A DNA stretch of 18,081 nucleotides from an uncultured Atopobium sp. (lineage in GTDB: Bacteria > Actinomycetota > Coriobacteriia > Coriobacteriales > Atopobiaceae). Both the position numbers and the translations under genes were made by a program. Position 1 is the first letter of the stretch. Each line of letters starts with the position of its first letter. A model generated the notes under the pieces. That model saw only the letters and a list, made by a program, of their open reading frames with translations. It searched no databases and was not told the DNA's origin. The DNA lies in contig CAKAPZ010000008.1 in the NCBI GenBank assembly GCA_916720015.1, forward strand, positions 1 through 18,081, read 5' to 3'. Positions 6,937-12,993 of this stretch are shown here, piece after piece.

Positions 6937-8775
6937 ATGCGTCAAGACAACATCAGAAATATTGCTATCATCGCCCACGTTGACCACGGTAAAACCACTA
7001 TGGTTGACCAGATGCTTAAGGCAACCGATGCATTCCGCGAGAACCAGCAGGTTCAAGAGAGAATTCTGGACTCCAACGATCAGGAGCGTGAGCGCGGAAT
7101 TACTATTCTGGCAAAGAATATCTCTATTGAGTACAAGGGCGTCAAAATCAACGTTATTGATACCCCTGGCCACGCTGACTTCGGCGGCGAGGTAGAGCGT
7201 GTTTTGAAGATGGCTGACGGTGCGCTTCTCTTGGTTGACGCAGCTGAGGGCCCTATGCCACAGACCCGCTTTGTTCTGCGCCACGCCATCGACGCAGGTC
7301 TTTCTATCATGATGGTTGTCAACAAGATTGACCGTGACGGCGCTCGTCCAGAGGCTGTTGTCAACGATTCTCTTGATTTGATGATGGACCTCGGCGCAAC
7401 TGATGAGCAGCTTGAGTTCACCATGGAGCACGTCATCTTTGCTTCTGGCGTTAATGGTTACGCTCGCCTTGATCCAAACGATGACAACGACAATATGTTC
7501 CCTCTTCTCGACATGATTATCGACGGCCTTCCAGCTCCAGATGTTGATATTGACGGACCTCTTGCTATGCAGTGCGTCACCATCGATCACTCCGACTACC
7601 TGGGCCGCATTGGTATTGGCCGTGTCTATTCCGGAACTGTTCATACTGGCGACAAGATTCTTGTTGTCAAAAATGATGGTTCCCGCGCTATGAGCCAGGT
7701 CAAGCAGCTGTTCACCTTTGACTACCTGGGACGCAAGGAGTGCAGCGAGGTTGACGCAGGTGATATTGCGGCAATCGTTGGCGTTGATAACACTGATATT
7801 GGTGACGTCTACACTGACCCAGAGAACCCTGTTGAGCTGGATCCAATTGAGATTGATCCACCAACTCTTTCCATTATTTTTGAGCCTTCTACCTCGCCAC
7901 TTGTTGGCCGTGAGGGAGACATTGTTGGTGGCCGTCAGCTTAAAGAGCGCCTGATGACAGAGCGCGAGAATAACGTCACCATGCGCATTGAGGAGCTTCC
8001 TGATAAGACGGGTATTGAGGTTTCTGGTCGTGGTATTTTGCACCTCTCCGTTCTTATGGAGAGCATGCGCCGCGAAGGCTTTGAATTCCAGGTTGGTCGT
8101 CCTCGCGTTCTGTTCAAGAAGGACGCTCAGGGCCACACGCTTGAGCCTATTGAGCAGGCTGTAGTTGAGTGCAACCCAGAGTATGCTGGCAAGGTCATTG
8201 AGGTCTTTGGTAACGTTGGCGGCACCATGTCCATCATGGACACCGGCGAGACTCAGACGCACCTTGAGTTCAAGATTCCAACACGCGGCATCATGGGCCT
8301 CAAGACGCGCGTCATGAACGTCACCCACGGAGACGCAGTCTTCTACCACACCTTCCTCGAGTACGGTCCTTTTGCAGGCGATATTGGTAGCCGCCAGAAT
8401 GGCGCCATGATTTCTATGTCTACCGAGAAGGCCGTTGCGTACGCACTTGGTACGCTTCAGGAGCGCGGTCAGCTCTTTGTTGCTCCAGGTGTTGAGTGCT
8501 ACGAGGGCATGCTGGTTGGCGAGCGTTCAAGGCCAGGCGACATGGTTGTTAACATTGCACGCACCAAGTCTTTGGGCAACCAGAGGTCTTCAACTGCAGA
8601 TATTTCAGTTCAGCTGACTCCTCCACGCCTGTTTACGCTGGAAGAGGCTCTGGAGTACATCATGGACGACGAGCTTGTCGAGATCACGCCACAAAACATC
8701 CGCATGCGTAAGCGTATTCTTTCCGAGACTGAGCGCCGTAAGTGGGCAGTCCGTAACGGTATGGTCAAGAAGTAA
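6937..8775 (+). CDS. typA: Translational GTPase TypA/BipA
   Basis: A 612-residue ribosome-associated GTPase of the EF-G/LepA superfamily, implicated in ribosome assembly and in growth under cold or stress conditions. The GTP-binding domain shows G1 AHVDHGKT (13-20), G2 RGIT (53-56), G3 DTPGH (75-79) and G4 NKID (129-132). Beta-barrel domain II follows at about 205-300, then the EF-G-like domains III and V at about 300-480 (GRGILHLSVLMESMRREGFEFQVGRP, then the TRGIMGLKTRVMNVTHGDAVFYHTF region). The BipA-specific C-terminal domain ends in RKRILSETERRKWAVRNGMVKK. Length is normal (about 610). The start follows GAGAGATAGAG and matches the usual MRxDNIRNIAIIAHVDHGKTT-type N-terminus. The gene has its own terminator at 8800-8848. 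A long open frame on the opposite strand is a codon-bias shadow. Confidence 0.97.
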   Translation: MRQDNIRNIAIIAHVDHGKTTMVDQMLKATDAFRENQQVQERILDSNDQERERGITILAKNISIEYKGVKINVIDTPGHADFGGEVERVLKMADGALLLVDAAEGPMPQTRFVLRHAIDAGLSIMMVVNKIDRDGARPEAVVNDSLDLMMDLGATDEQLEFTMEHVIFASGVNGYARLDPNDDNDNMFPLLDMIIDGLPAPDVDIDGPLAMQCVTIDHSDYLGRIGIGRVYSGTVHTGDKILVVKNDGSRAMSQVKQLFTFDYLGRKECSEVDAGDIAAIVGVDNTDIGDVYTDPENPVELDPIEIDPPTLSIIFEPSTSPLVGREGDIVGGRQLKERLMTERENNVTMRIEELPDKTGIEVSGRGILHLSVLMESMRREGFEFQVGRPRVLFKKDAQGHTLEPIEQAVVECNPEYAGKVIEVFGNVGGTMSIMDTGETQTHLEFKIPTRGIMGLKTRVMNVTHGDAVFYHTFLEYGPFAGDIGSRQNGAMISMSTEKAVAYALGTLQERGQLFVAPGVECYEGMLVGERSRPGDMVVNIARTKSLGNQRSSTADISVQLTPPRLFTLEEALEYIMDDELVEITPQNIRMRKRILSETERRKWAVRNGMVKK

Positions 8776-8799
8776 CAGCGTCGTTTACAGATAACCAAT

Positions 8800-8848
8800 C
8801 TGGCGAGAAGAACTTGCAGCTGCAAGGGTTTCTCGCCAGTTTTGTTTT
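8800..8848 (+). terminator. typA terminator, made of inverted GGCGAGAA copies
   Basis: CTGGCGAGAA (8800-8809) pairs with TTCTCGCCAG (8830-8839). Inside the loop is a second perfect 14-bp palindrome, CTTGCAGCTGCAAG (8813-8826). TTTTGTTTT follows. Both arms are full motif copies: 8802-8813 plus and 8826-8837 minus. Confidence 0.88.
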
Positions 8849-8918
8849 AGGTAGATTTTAAATAAAGTGCTGGTAAACAGCATGTAAAAGCCGGGTAGCC
8901 CGTTTGTTCTGCAGCCAA

Positions 8919-9662
8919 TTACTTTGATGGGGCGTTCTGCTCAGGCTGCTTACCTGGCTTCTGAGTTTTGTGACGAAGCTTGTTGACGCTGCGCATGACA
9001 TGCGGCGTAAGGTCAACGTCGGCCGGAGAAAGCACGTTGTATTTAAGCGACCAGCGTCTGAGGCCAACGGTAACTACGACGCAGACAACTGCTGCCCAAA
9101 TTTTTGTGACGCCTACATAAGAGACAAGCGCCCAGTAGGAGGTAGCGCCAGCAACTGCGCAAAACGCGTAGAGATTGCTTCGCTGGAAAATACGAGGGAT
9201 ATCGCCAAGAAATACGTCGCGAAGCATGCCTCCACCAACGCCCGTAATGCTTCCCATCAGAATGACCGAGAAGGGAAGCAGGTGATATACCAGGGCTTTA
9301 TCGGTACCAACAACAGCAAAGAGGCCAACGGAAATAATGTCGGTCCACTCGAGCATGCGCGGGAATCTATCAAGCGGCTCAGGGAACATAAACAGCAAGA
9401 CAGCGGTAAAAACGGCCGCCGGAATGGCGTAGGGCGAGTTGAGCATGTAGACGCCGCCTTCTTGCATCATGACGTCCCTGATAAGCCCTCCACCCAGGCC
9501 GCCTAAAAGGCCAAGACCCACAAAGCCCACAAGATCCAAGTGACGGTCTCGAGCAACCAAAATTCCCGAGATTGCACCAATAATTACGGTCAGAAGGTCC
9601 AGCCAGTAGGGGATGCCCACAGAAATTGCATCTGTGCCATATGGCGAGAAAATCGGTGGCAT
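8919..9662 (-). CDS. TRIC/YicG-family (UPF0126) membrane protein
   Basis: A 247-residue protein with about seven hydrophobic segments in two repeats. Each repeat carries the family hallmark glycine-rich Arg-Asp element: GLGGGLIRDVM (about 53-63) and GVGGGMLRDVF (about 141-151). Bacterial members of this fold form trimeric cation channels. Older annotations call them glycine transporters, so the substrate is unsettled. The C-terminus is a charged cytoplasmic tail rich in Lys, Gln and Pro (from about 210). The start is ATG at 9662, with AGGAGG 5 bases upstream on the minus strand. An overlapping out-of-frame ATG at 9666 is too close to that site. The gene is transcribed away from the tRNA pair, with a shared 126-base divergent gap. 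A GGCGAGAA motif lies across codons 3-6 (9643-9654). Confidence 0.88.
   Translation of the reverse strand: MPPIFSPYGTDAISVGIPYWLDLLTVIIGAISGILVARDRHLDLVGFVGLGLLGGLGGGLIRDVMMQEGGVYMLNSPYAIPAAVFTAVLLFMFPEPLDRFPRMLEWTDIISVGLFAVVGTDKALVYHLLPFSVILMGSITGVGGGMLRDVFLGDIPRIFQRSNLYAFCAVAGATSYWALVSYVGVTKIWAAVVCVVVTVGLRRWSLKYNVLSPADVDLTPHVMRSVNKLRHKTQKPGKQPEQNAPSK
9643..9654 (+). repeat. GGCGAGAANNNC motif copy
   Basis: Plus-strand copy (GGCGAGAAAATC) over the start of the leftward TRIC-family gene. Confidence 0.8.
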
Positions 9663-9693
9663 CCATACCTCCTACTGGTGTTTTTGTTTTTAT

Positions 9694-9709
9694 TAGTATG
9701 ACAATACTA
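9694..9709. promoter_or_regulatory. Inverted repeat in the TRIC-gene promoter region
   Basis: TAGTAT-GACA-ATACTA has perfect 6-base arms 32 bases upstream of the TRIC-family start codon. On the minus strand it overlaps a weak candidate -10 (TACTAA, 17 bases from TTAATA). This is an operator-like placement; the binding protein is unknown. Confidence 0.4.
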
Positions 9710-9730
9710 CACAAGTATTAAAAATACACA

Positions 9731-9761
9731 GAACTTCTCGCCCTATATTGGTGAGAAATCC
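9731..9761. repeat. Paired GGCGAGAA motif copies upstream of tRNA-Ser
   Basis: A minus-strand exact copy (9731-9742) faces a plus-strand copy with one change, GGTGAGAAATCC (9750-9761). The two cores can form an 8-bp stem with one G-T pair around CTATATT. It occupies the spacer and -35 zone of the tRNA promoter. Confidence 0.65.
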
Positions 9762-9763
9762 GC

Positions 9764-9769
9764 TATACT
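9764..9769 (+). promoter_or_regulatory. Candidate -10 element of the tRNA-Ser unit
   Basis: TATACT, 20 bases before the mature tRNA 5' end, matches five of six consensus positions. No good -35 hexamer is at the right distance. Confidence 0.45.
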
Positions 9770-9788
9770 GTCCCGTGCGGTTTTATAT

Positions 9789-9879
9789 GGAGAGTTGTCC
9801 GAGTGGCCGAAGGAGCACGATTGGAAATCGTGTAGGCGTCTAAAGCGTCTCCAGGGTTCAAATCCCTGACTCTCCGCCA
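9789..9879 (+). tRNA. tRNA-Ser (anticodon GGA)
   Basis: The cloverleaf folds by eye. The acceptor GGAGAGT (9789-9795) pairs with ACTCTCC (9869-9875), then discriminator G and an encoded CCA (9877-9879). The anticodon arm is CACGA-TTGGAAA-TCGTG with anticodon GGA at 9823-9825, reading UCC and UCU. A long variable arm (AGGCGTCTAAAGCGTCT) and the T-loop TTCAAAT complete a class II serine tRNA of 91 nt. Confidence 0.97.
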
Positions 9880-9887
9880 GAATTTTC

Positions 9888-9910
9888 ACGGCGCCTACGG
9901 GCGCCGTTTC
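9888..9910 (+). terminator. GC-rich hairpin between the two tRNAs
   Basis: ACGGCGCC (9888-9895) pairs with GGCGCCGT (9900-9907) around TACG, followed only by TTTC. It may be a weak terminator or a processing hairpin; the short T run leaves open read-through into the second tRNA. Confidence 0.5.
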
Positions 9911-9917
9911 ACCCTTC

Positions 9918-10008
9918 GGAGGGGTGGCAGAGTGGTTGAATGCGGCGGTCTCGAAAACCGTTTACCCCTTCTAGGGGTACGAGGGTTCGAATCCCTCCTC
10001 CTCCGCCA
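9918..10008 (+). tRNA. tRNA-Ser (anticodon CGA)
   Basis: The acceptor GGAGGGG (9918-9924) pairs with CTCCTCC (9998-10004), including one G-T pair, then G and an encoded CCA (10006-10008). The anticodon loop CTCGAAA places CGA at 9952-9954, which reads UCG. The extended variable arm TTTACCCCTTCTAGGGGTAC and the T-arm GAGGG-TTCGAAT-CCCTC confirm a class II serine tRNA of 91 nt. Confidence 0.97.
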
Positions 10009-10022
10009 TTTAACATTTTTAT

Positions 10023-10052
10023 TTGATTAATTGTTACCAATAAAGATATATT
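10023..10052 (+). promoter_or_regulatory. Candidate promoter of the Ala/Pro-tailed membrane protein gene
   Basis: TTGATT (10023-10028) and TATATT (10047-10052) are 18 bases apart in a very AT-rich stretch, 75 bases upstream of the start codon. Confidence 0.4.
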
Positions 10053-10127
10053 TATTTTTCGATTTTATATAGAATGTTTAGGCTTTGTAATTCGATGTCA
10101 TCTTTTTTGACACGAGGGGAGAGTTAA

Positions 10128-11534
10128 ATGGCTGTTTCAGCAGATGAGTTGAATGGCTACAGGCGCGATCGCTACTTTGCACGCTCCTGGGCACTTCTGA
10201 CTTTGGAAAAGGGTTGGTGGAAGCCTGTCCTTATTATGGCTTTGTTTGGTCTTATTCCAGTTGTCGGAATTCTTGCACTTGTTGGCTATGCACTTGAGAC
10301 TGCACGCGTAACCGCATGGGGCATCAATGCTGGTCCAAAGCAGAAAGACCTTAAGTTTGGTACCTACATTGTTACCGGCTTCAAGGCAGCTGTAATTGCA
10401 CTTGCCTTTGGTCTGGCATACAGCATTGCTACTGGAATTCTTTCCTTCATTCCAGTTATCAATCTGATTCTTATTCCAGTCTTTATTGTTGCAGCATTTG
10501 TGTACCCACTGTTCATCAATGTTGTTCAGGTCCGCGCATCAGTTTATGGTCGCATCTCTGCTGGTTTTGCTTTTAAGAACATCTTTGAGATGATCAAGCA
10601 TGACATGGGCGGTCTGTTCCGCATCTTTGGTATGGGCATTGTGCTTGGCATTGTTACCTCAATCATTATGGGTATCATCGGCGGTAGCGCTGCAATTAGC
10701 ATGATTGTTAACATTGGTACTCAGGCTTTAACCATTGCAAGAACTCAGAACGTTACCAACCAGAACCAGGTGGGTCTTATCATGCTGGCCCTACTTGCAC
10801 GTGGCTTTATTCAGATGGGACCAATCTTCCTGGTCATTGGCTATATTGGTCACGTTGTTGGCCTTATCGTTATGCTTCTTATGCAGAACGCAATTGCACT
10901 TTGGATGCGTCAATTCAACGTTGCTGCATGGGGACAGAGCAACGATCCACTGCCACCATTCATTAACGATCCTCGCGATGGCGCAGCCGCTGTGTATTCA
11001 GCTCCAGCACCAGTTGCTCCAACTGCACCAGCAGCAACCGCTGCTCCTGCAGTAGCTCCTGTTGCCGTTCCTGTTGCAGCACCAGCACCAGCACCAGTAG
11101 CAACCCCAGCTCCAGCAGCTCCAGCAGCTCCTGCTGCCCCAGTTGCTGCTCCAGCTCCAGTTGCACCTGCAGCCCCAGTTGCTGCTCCAGCTGAGCCTGT
11201 TGCAGCCCCAGCAGCACCTGCAGCTCCCGTTGCTCCAGCAGCTCCAGTTGCTCCTGCAGCACCTGCTGCACCAGCTGCCCCTGCAGCACCTGCTGCACCA
11301 GTTGCACCAGCTGCCCCTGCGGCCCCTGCTGCGCCAGTTGCACCTGTTGCACCAGCAGCACCAGTGGCCCCTGTAGCTCCTGAGGCACCTGTTGCTCCTG
11401 CAGCTCCAGAGCCTGCACCAGCTTCAACTGTTGTTGTTGAGCCAATTATCCCAACAACTCCAGAGGCTCCTGAGGCACCAGCTGCTCCAGCAGATGCACC
11501 GACTCAGAATCCTGAGGGACCTGCAGCTCAGTAA
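10128..11534 (+). CDS. Multi-pass membrane protein (DUF4013-like) with long Ala/Pro-rich tail
   Basis: A 468-residue protein. Residues 1-28 are polar. Residues about 29-262 hold several hydrophobic segments: WKPVLIMALFGLIPVVGILAL, AAVIALAFGLAYSIATGI, VINLILIPVFIVAAFVYPLF, MGIVLGIVTSIIMGIIGG and IFLVIGYIGHVVGLIVMLLM. The GWWKP...IPVVGILALVGYALETARVTAWG part resembles DUF4013 membrane domains. From about residue 291 to the end is a low-complexity Ala/Pro/Val tail with AP, APAAP and APVAP units, turning acidic near the end (PEAPEAP). The function is unknown. The tail would be an extended, rigid spacer, possibly crossing the cell wall if it faces outward. No sorting motif ends it. GGGGAGAG lies 5 bases before the ATG. 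A strong terminator follows, so it is probably a single-gene unit. Confidence 0.88.
   Translation: MAVSADELNGYRRDRYFARSWALLTLEKGWWKPVLIMALFGLIPVVGILALVGYALETARVTAWGINAGPKQKDLKFGTYIVTGFKAAVIALAFGLAYSIATGILSFIPVINLILIPVFIVAAFVYPLFINVVQVRASVYGRISAGFAFKNIFEMIKHDMGGLFRIFGMGIVLGIVTSIIMGIIGGSAAISMIVNIGTQALTIARTQNVTNQNQVGLIMLALLARGFIQMGPIFLVIGYIGHVVGLIVMLLMQNAIALWMRQFNVAAWGQSNDPLPPFINDPRDGAAAVYSAPAPVAPTAPAATAAPAVAPVAVPVAAPAPAPVATPAPAAPAAPAAPVAAPAPVAPAAPVAAPAEPVAAPAAPAAPVAPAAPVAPAAPAAPAAPAAPAAPVAPAAPAAPAAPVAPVAPAAPVAPVAPEAPVAPAAPEPAPASTVVVEPIIPTTPEAPEAPAAPADAPTQNPEGPAAQ
10999..11430 (+). repeat. Degenerate GCX-CCX low-complexity coding repeat
   Basis: This tract encodes the Ala/Pro-rich tail. Units such as GCACCAGCAGCTCCAGTT recur with much synonymous variation, so it is a protein-level repeat rather than a recent perfect DNA expansion. 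Alternative frames also stay open because of the composition. Confidence 0.85.
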
Positions 11535-11553
11535 TGTAGAGCACATATAAACG

Positions 11554-11595
11554 AAACGGCCATCATGCAGATTGTGTGATGGCCGTTTTTCTTTT
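11554..11595 (+). terminator. Rho-independent terminator
   Basis: The 12-bp stem AAACGGCCATCA (11554-11565) with TGATGGCCGTTT (11577-11588) encloses an 11-base loop. TTTTTCTTTTT overlaps and follows. It ends the Ala/Pro-tailed membrane protein gene. Confidence 0.92.
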
Positions 11596-11676
11596 TCAAT
11601 CCTGCATTTTTTAAATTGCGCGTACGACCATGTGCTAGAAAGATTCGCGTCAAATTTCTGCAAGATTAAAGACAAT

Positions 11677-11694
11677 TTGGCGACAAGTCGCCAA
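11677..11694. promoter_or_regulatory. Perfect inverted repeat upstream of the rpsF promoter
   Basis: TTGGCGAC-AA-GTCGCCAA has two 8-base arms, about 70 bases upstream of the candidate rpsF -10. It lacks a T run, so an operator is more likely than a terminator. The rest of the 307-base gap 11535-11841 holds the preceding terminator, the rpsF promoter and leader, and no gene. Confidence 0.5.
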
Positions 11695-11740
11695 TTTAAG
11701 CTATATATGTGGACTGCATGTGAGAAAGTTTGTGGCCTCG

Positions 11741-11770
11741 TTTCGTATTTAAGCATTTATGTGGTATGAT
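11741..11770 (+). promoter_or_regulatory. Candidate extended -10 promoter of the rpsF operon
   Basis: TGGTATGAT (11762-11770) is an extended -10 element (TG-N-TATGAT). The upstream partner is weak (TTCGTA, 17 bases before). Transcription would start near 11777, giving a leader of about 65 nt. Confidence 0.55.
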
Positions 11771-11788
11771 GCTTGGTCGAACTTTCCT

Positions 11789-11817
11789 GCTTCGGGTGCA
11801 CCTTCACTTCCCGAAGC
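11789..11817 (+). ncRNA. rpsF leader hairpin, possible S6:S18 autoregulatory element
   Basis: GCTTCGGG (11789-11796) pairs perfectly with CCCGAAGC (11810-11817) in the short rpsF leader, 12 bases before the AGGAGGTGA site. An alternative pairing of GTG with CAC leaves a 3'-side bulge next to CCG. Many bacteria carry an rpsF leader hairpin bound by the S6:S18 complex. Location and general shape fit, but I could not compare it with the published consensus. Confidence 0.5.
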
Positions 11818-11841
11818 CATTAGCCCAGAGGAGGTGACAAT

Positions 11842-12135
11842 ATGAAGGCCTATGAACTGCTGTTTTTTGTTGACCCAGCTTCCACCGAGGAAGTCCGCGC
11901 TGGTGTAATGAAGCGTATTGACGTTGCTATCACCACTGACGGCGGAGTAGTCGACAGCGTCGAGGATTGGGGCAAGCGTAAGCTTGCTTTTGAGATCGAC
12001 GATCTTACCGAGGGTGACTATACCCTCATCAATTTCCATGCAGATCCAACGCAGATTGCAGAGCTCGATCGAGTCCTGCGAATCAATGATGCTGTTAAGC
12101 GTCACATGATCGTGCGTCGAGTCGATAAGGACTAA
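11842..12135 (+). CDS. rpsF: 30S ribosomal protein S6
   Basis: A 97-residue small-subunit protein that binds 16S rRNA as a heterodimer with S18, encoded two genes downstream. MKAYELLFFVDPASTEE is the first beta strand of the S6 fold. DWGKRKLAFEIDDLTEGDYTLINFHADPTQIAELDRVLRINDAVKRHMIVR covers the rest of the ferredoxin-like domain, including the conserved WGKRKLAY-type segment. There is no glutamate tail, and the length is normal. AGGAGGTGA lies 5 bases before the ATG. It is the first gene of the rpsF-ssb-rpsR cluster and follows the leader hairpin and extended -10 promoter. Confidence 0.97.
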   Translation: MKAYELLFFVDPASTEEVRAGVMKRIDVAITTDGGVVDSVEDWGKRKLAFEIDDLTEGDYTLINFHADPTQIAELDRVLRINDAVKRHMIVRRVDKD

Positions 12136-12152
12136 GTCCTTGTAATGGAAAA

Positions 12153-12167
12153 GTGGAATTATTCCAC
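12153..12167. repeat. Inverted repeat between rpsF and ssb
   Basis: GTGGAAT-T-ATTCCAC has 7-base arms in the 52-base intergenic gap, 20 bases before the ssb start. There is no T run. It could be an operator for separate control of ssb or an mRNA stability stem. Confidence 0.45.
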
Positions 12168-12187
12168 GATGAGAGGTAGTGAGATTT

Positions 12188-12640
12188 ATGAGTATTAACA
12201 GGGTTAACATTTCGGGCAACCTGACCCGTGACCCGGAGCTTCGCTCCACAGCAGGCGGTACCCAGATTCTATCCTTCGGCGTTGCGGTTAACGATCGTCG
12301 CAGGAACCAGCAGACTGGTGAGTGGGAAGATGTTCCTAACTTCGTAGACTGCGTAGTATTTGGTCAGCGTGCTGAAGCACTTTCCCGCTTCCTCTCCAAG
12401 GGTTCGAAGGTTGCTATTGAAGGCAAGCTTCGTTTCAGCTCCTGGGAGACGAAGGAAGGACAGCGTCGCAGCAAGCTTGAGGTTGTTGTCGATGAGGTCG
12501 AGTTCCTTTCTAGGAATCAGCAGGGTGGAGCCCCTATGTCACAGGGCGCACCATCTTATGCAGCTCCAACTCCACAGGCACCCGCTCCCGTTCCGGCTCC
12601 GCCAGACGAGGAGTTCTACGATGCTGATATTCCGTTTTAA
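12188..12640 (+). CDS. ssb: Single-stranded DNA-binding protein
   Basis: A 150-residue protein that coats single-stranded DNA in replication, repair and recombination. The OB fold spans about 1-108, with MSINRVNISGNLTRDPELR, the GVAVNDRRRNQQTGEWED loop, FVDCVVFGQRAEALSRFLSKGSKVAIEGKL and VVVDEVEFL. A flexible Pro/Ala/Gln linker follows (111-138). The acidic tip DEEFYDADIPF ends in the canonical IPF, which docks partner proteins. The ATG at 12188 is preferred over an in-frame GTG at 12179, because the GAGAGG site is only 2 bases from the GTG. The rpsF-ssb-rpsR order is conserved across many bacteria. Confidence 0.96.
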   Translation: MSINRVNISGNLTRDPELRSTAGGTQILSFGVAVNDRRRNQQTGEWEDVPNFVDCVVFGQRAEALSRFLSKGSKVAIEGKLRFSSWETKEGQRRSKLEVVVDEVEFLSRNQQGGAPMSQGAPSYAAPTPQAPAPVPAPPDEEFYDADIPF

Positions 12641-12688
12641 ACGTCAGACAGCAACACAAACGTTACTGTCATCTGAAAGGTAAAAGAC

Positions 12689-12961
12689 ATGGCTCAGCAG
12701 AAACAAGATTTCCAGCGCCAGCCGCGTCGCAAGTATTGCCAGTTCTGCAAGGAGGAGACTGAGTTCATCGATTACAAAGACACTCAGCTTCTTCGTAAGT
12801 ACATGACCGACCGTGGCAAGATTAAGCCTCGTCGCGTCACTGGCACCTGCACGCAGCACCAGCACGACATTGCACTTGCTATCAAGCGCGCACGCGAGAT
12901 GGCACTTCTGCCCTACACTGTCCCTGTGGTTTCCAGCCGCGGTGGCCGTAGTCGCGGATAA
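12689..12961 (+). CDS. rpsR: 30S ribosomal protein S18 (zinc-type)
   Basis: A 90-residue protein that partners with S6 on the 16S platform. The conserved core runs from [11 protein letters not shown] through [50 protein letters not shown]. Cys17, Cys20 and Cys54 with His57 resemble the metal-binding set of C+ type S18, so this version probably binds zinc. The C-terminus has a short basic tail, [15 protein letters not shown] lies 8 bases before the ATG. It is 48 bases after ssb, in the same operon. Confidence 0.97.
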   Translation: MAQQKQDFQRQPRRKYCQFCKEETEFIDYKDTQLLRKYMTDRGKIKPRRVTGTCTQHQHDIALAIKRAREMALLPYTVPVVSSRGGRSRG

Positions 12962-12993
12962 CCTATCTGTTCTTTAGGTAGAGTTGGTTAGCA

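Noticed and set aside
6862..8349. Long open frame (495 codons) on the minus strand opposite typA
   Set aside because: It lies wholly across the unmistakable typA coding sequence. Its translation is rich in Asn, Leu and Val with no recognisable domain, as expected from codon bias of the sense gene.
8885..8910. Terminator for the leftward TRIC-family gene at CGGG-CTA-CCCG
   Set aside because: Only a 4-bp stem followed by a short T run on the minus strand; too weak to call.
10963..11445. Gln/Leu-rich frame antisense to the Ala/Pro tract
   Set aside because: It comes from the low-complexity composition of the GCX-CCX repeat; no start signals.
12179..12187. GTG start for ssb three codons upstream
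   Set aside because: The GAGAGG site would be only 2 bases away; the ATG at 12188 gives the usual MSINRV-type start.
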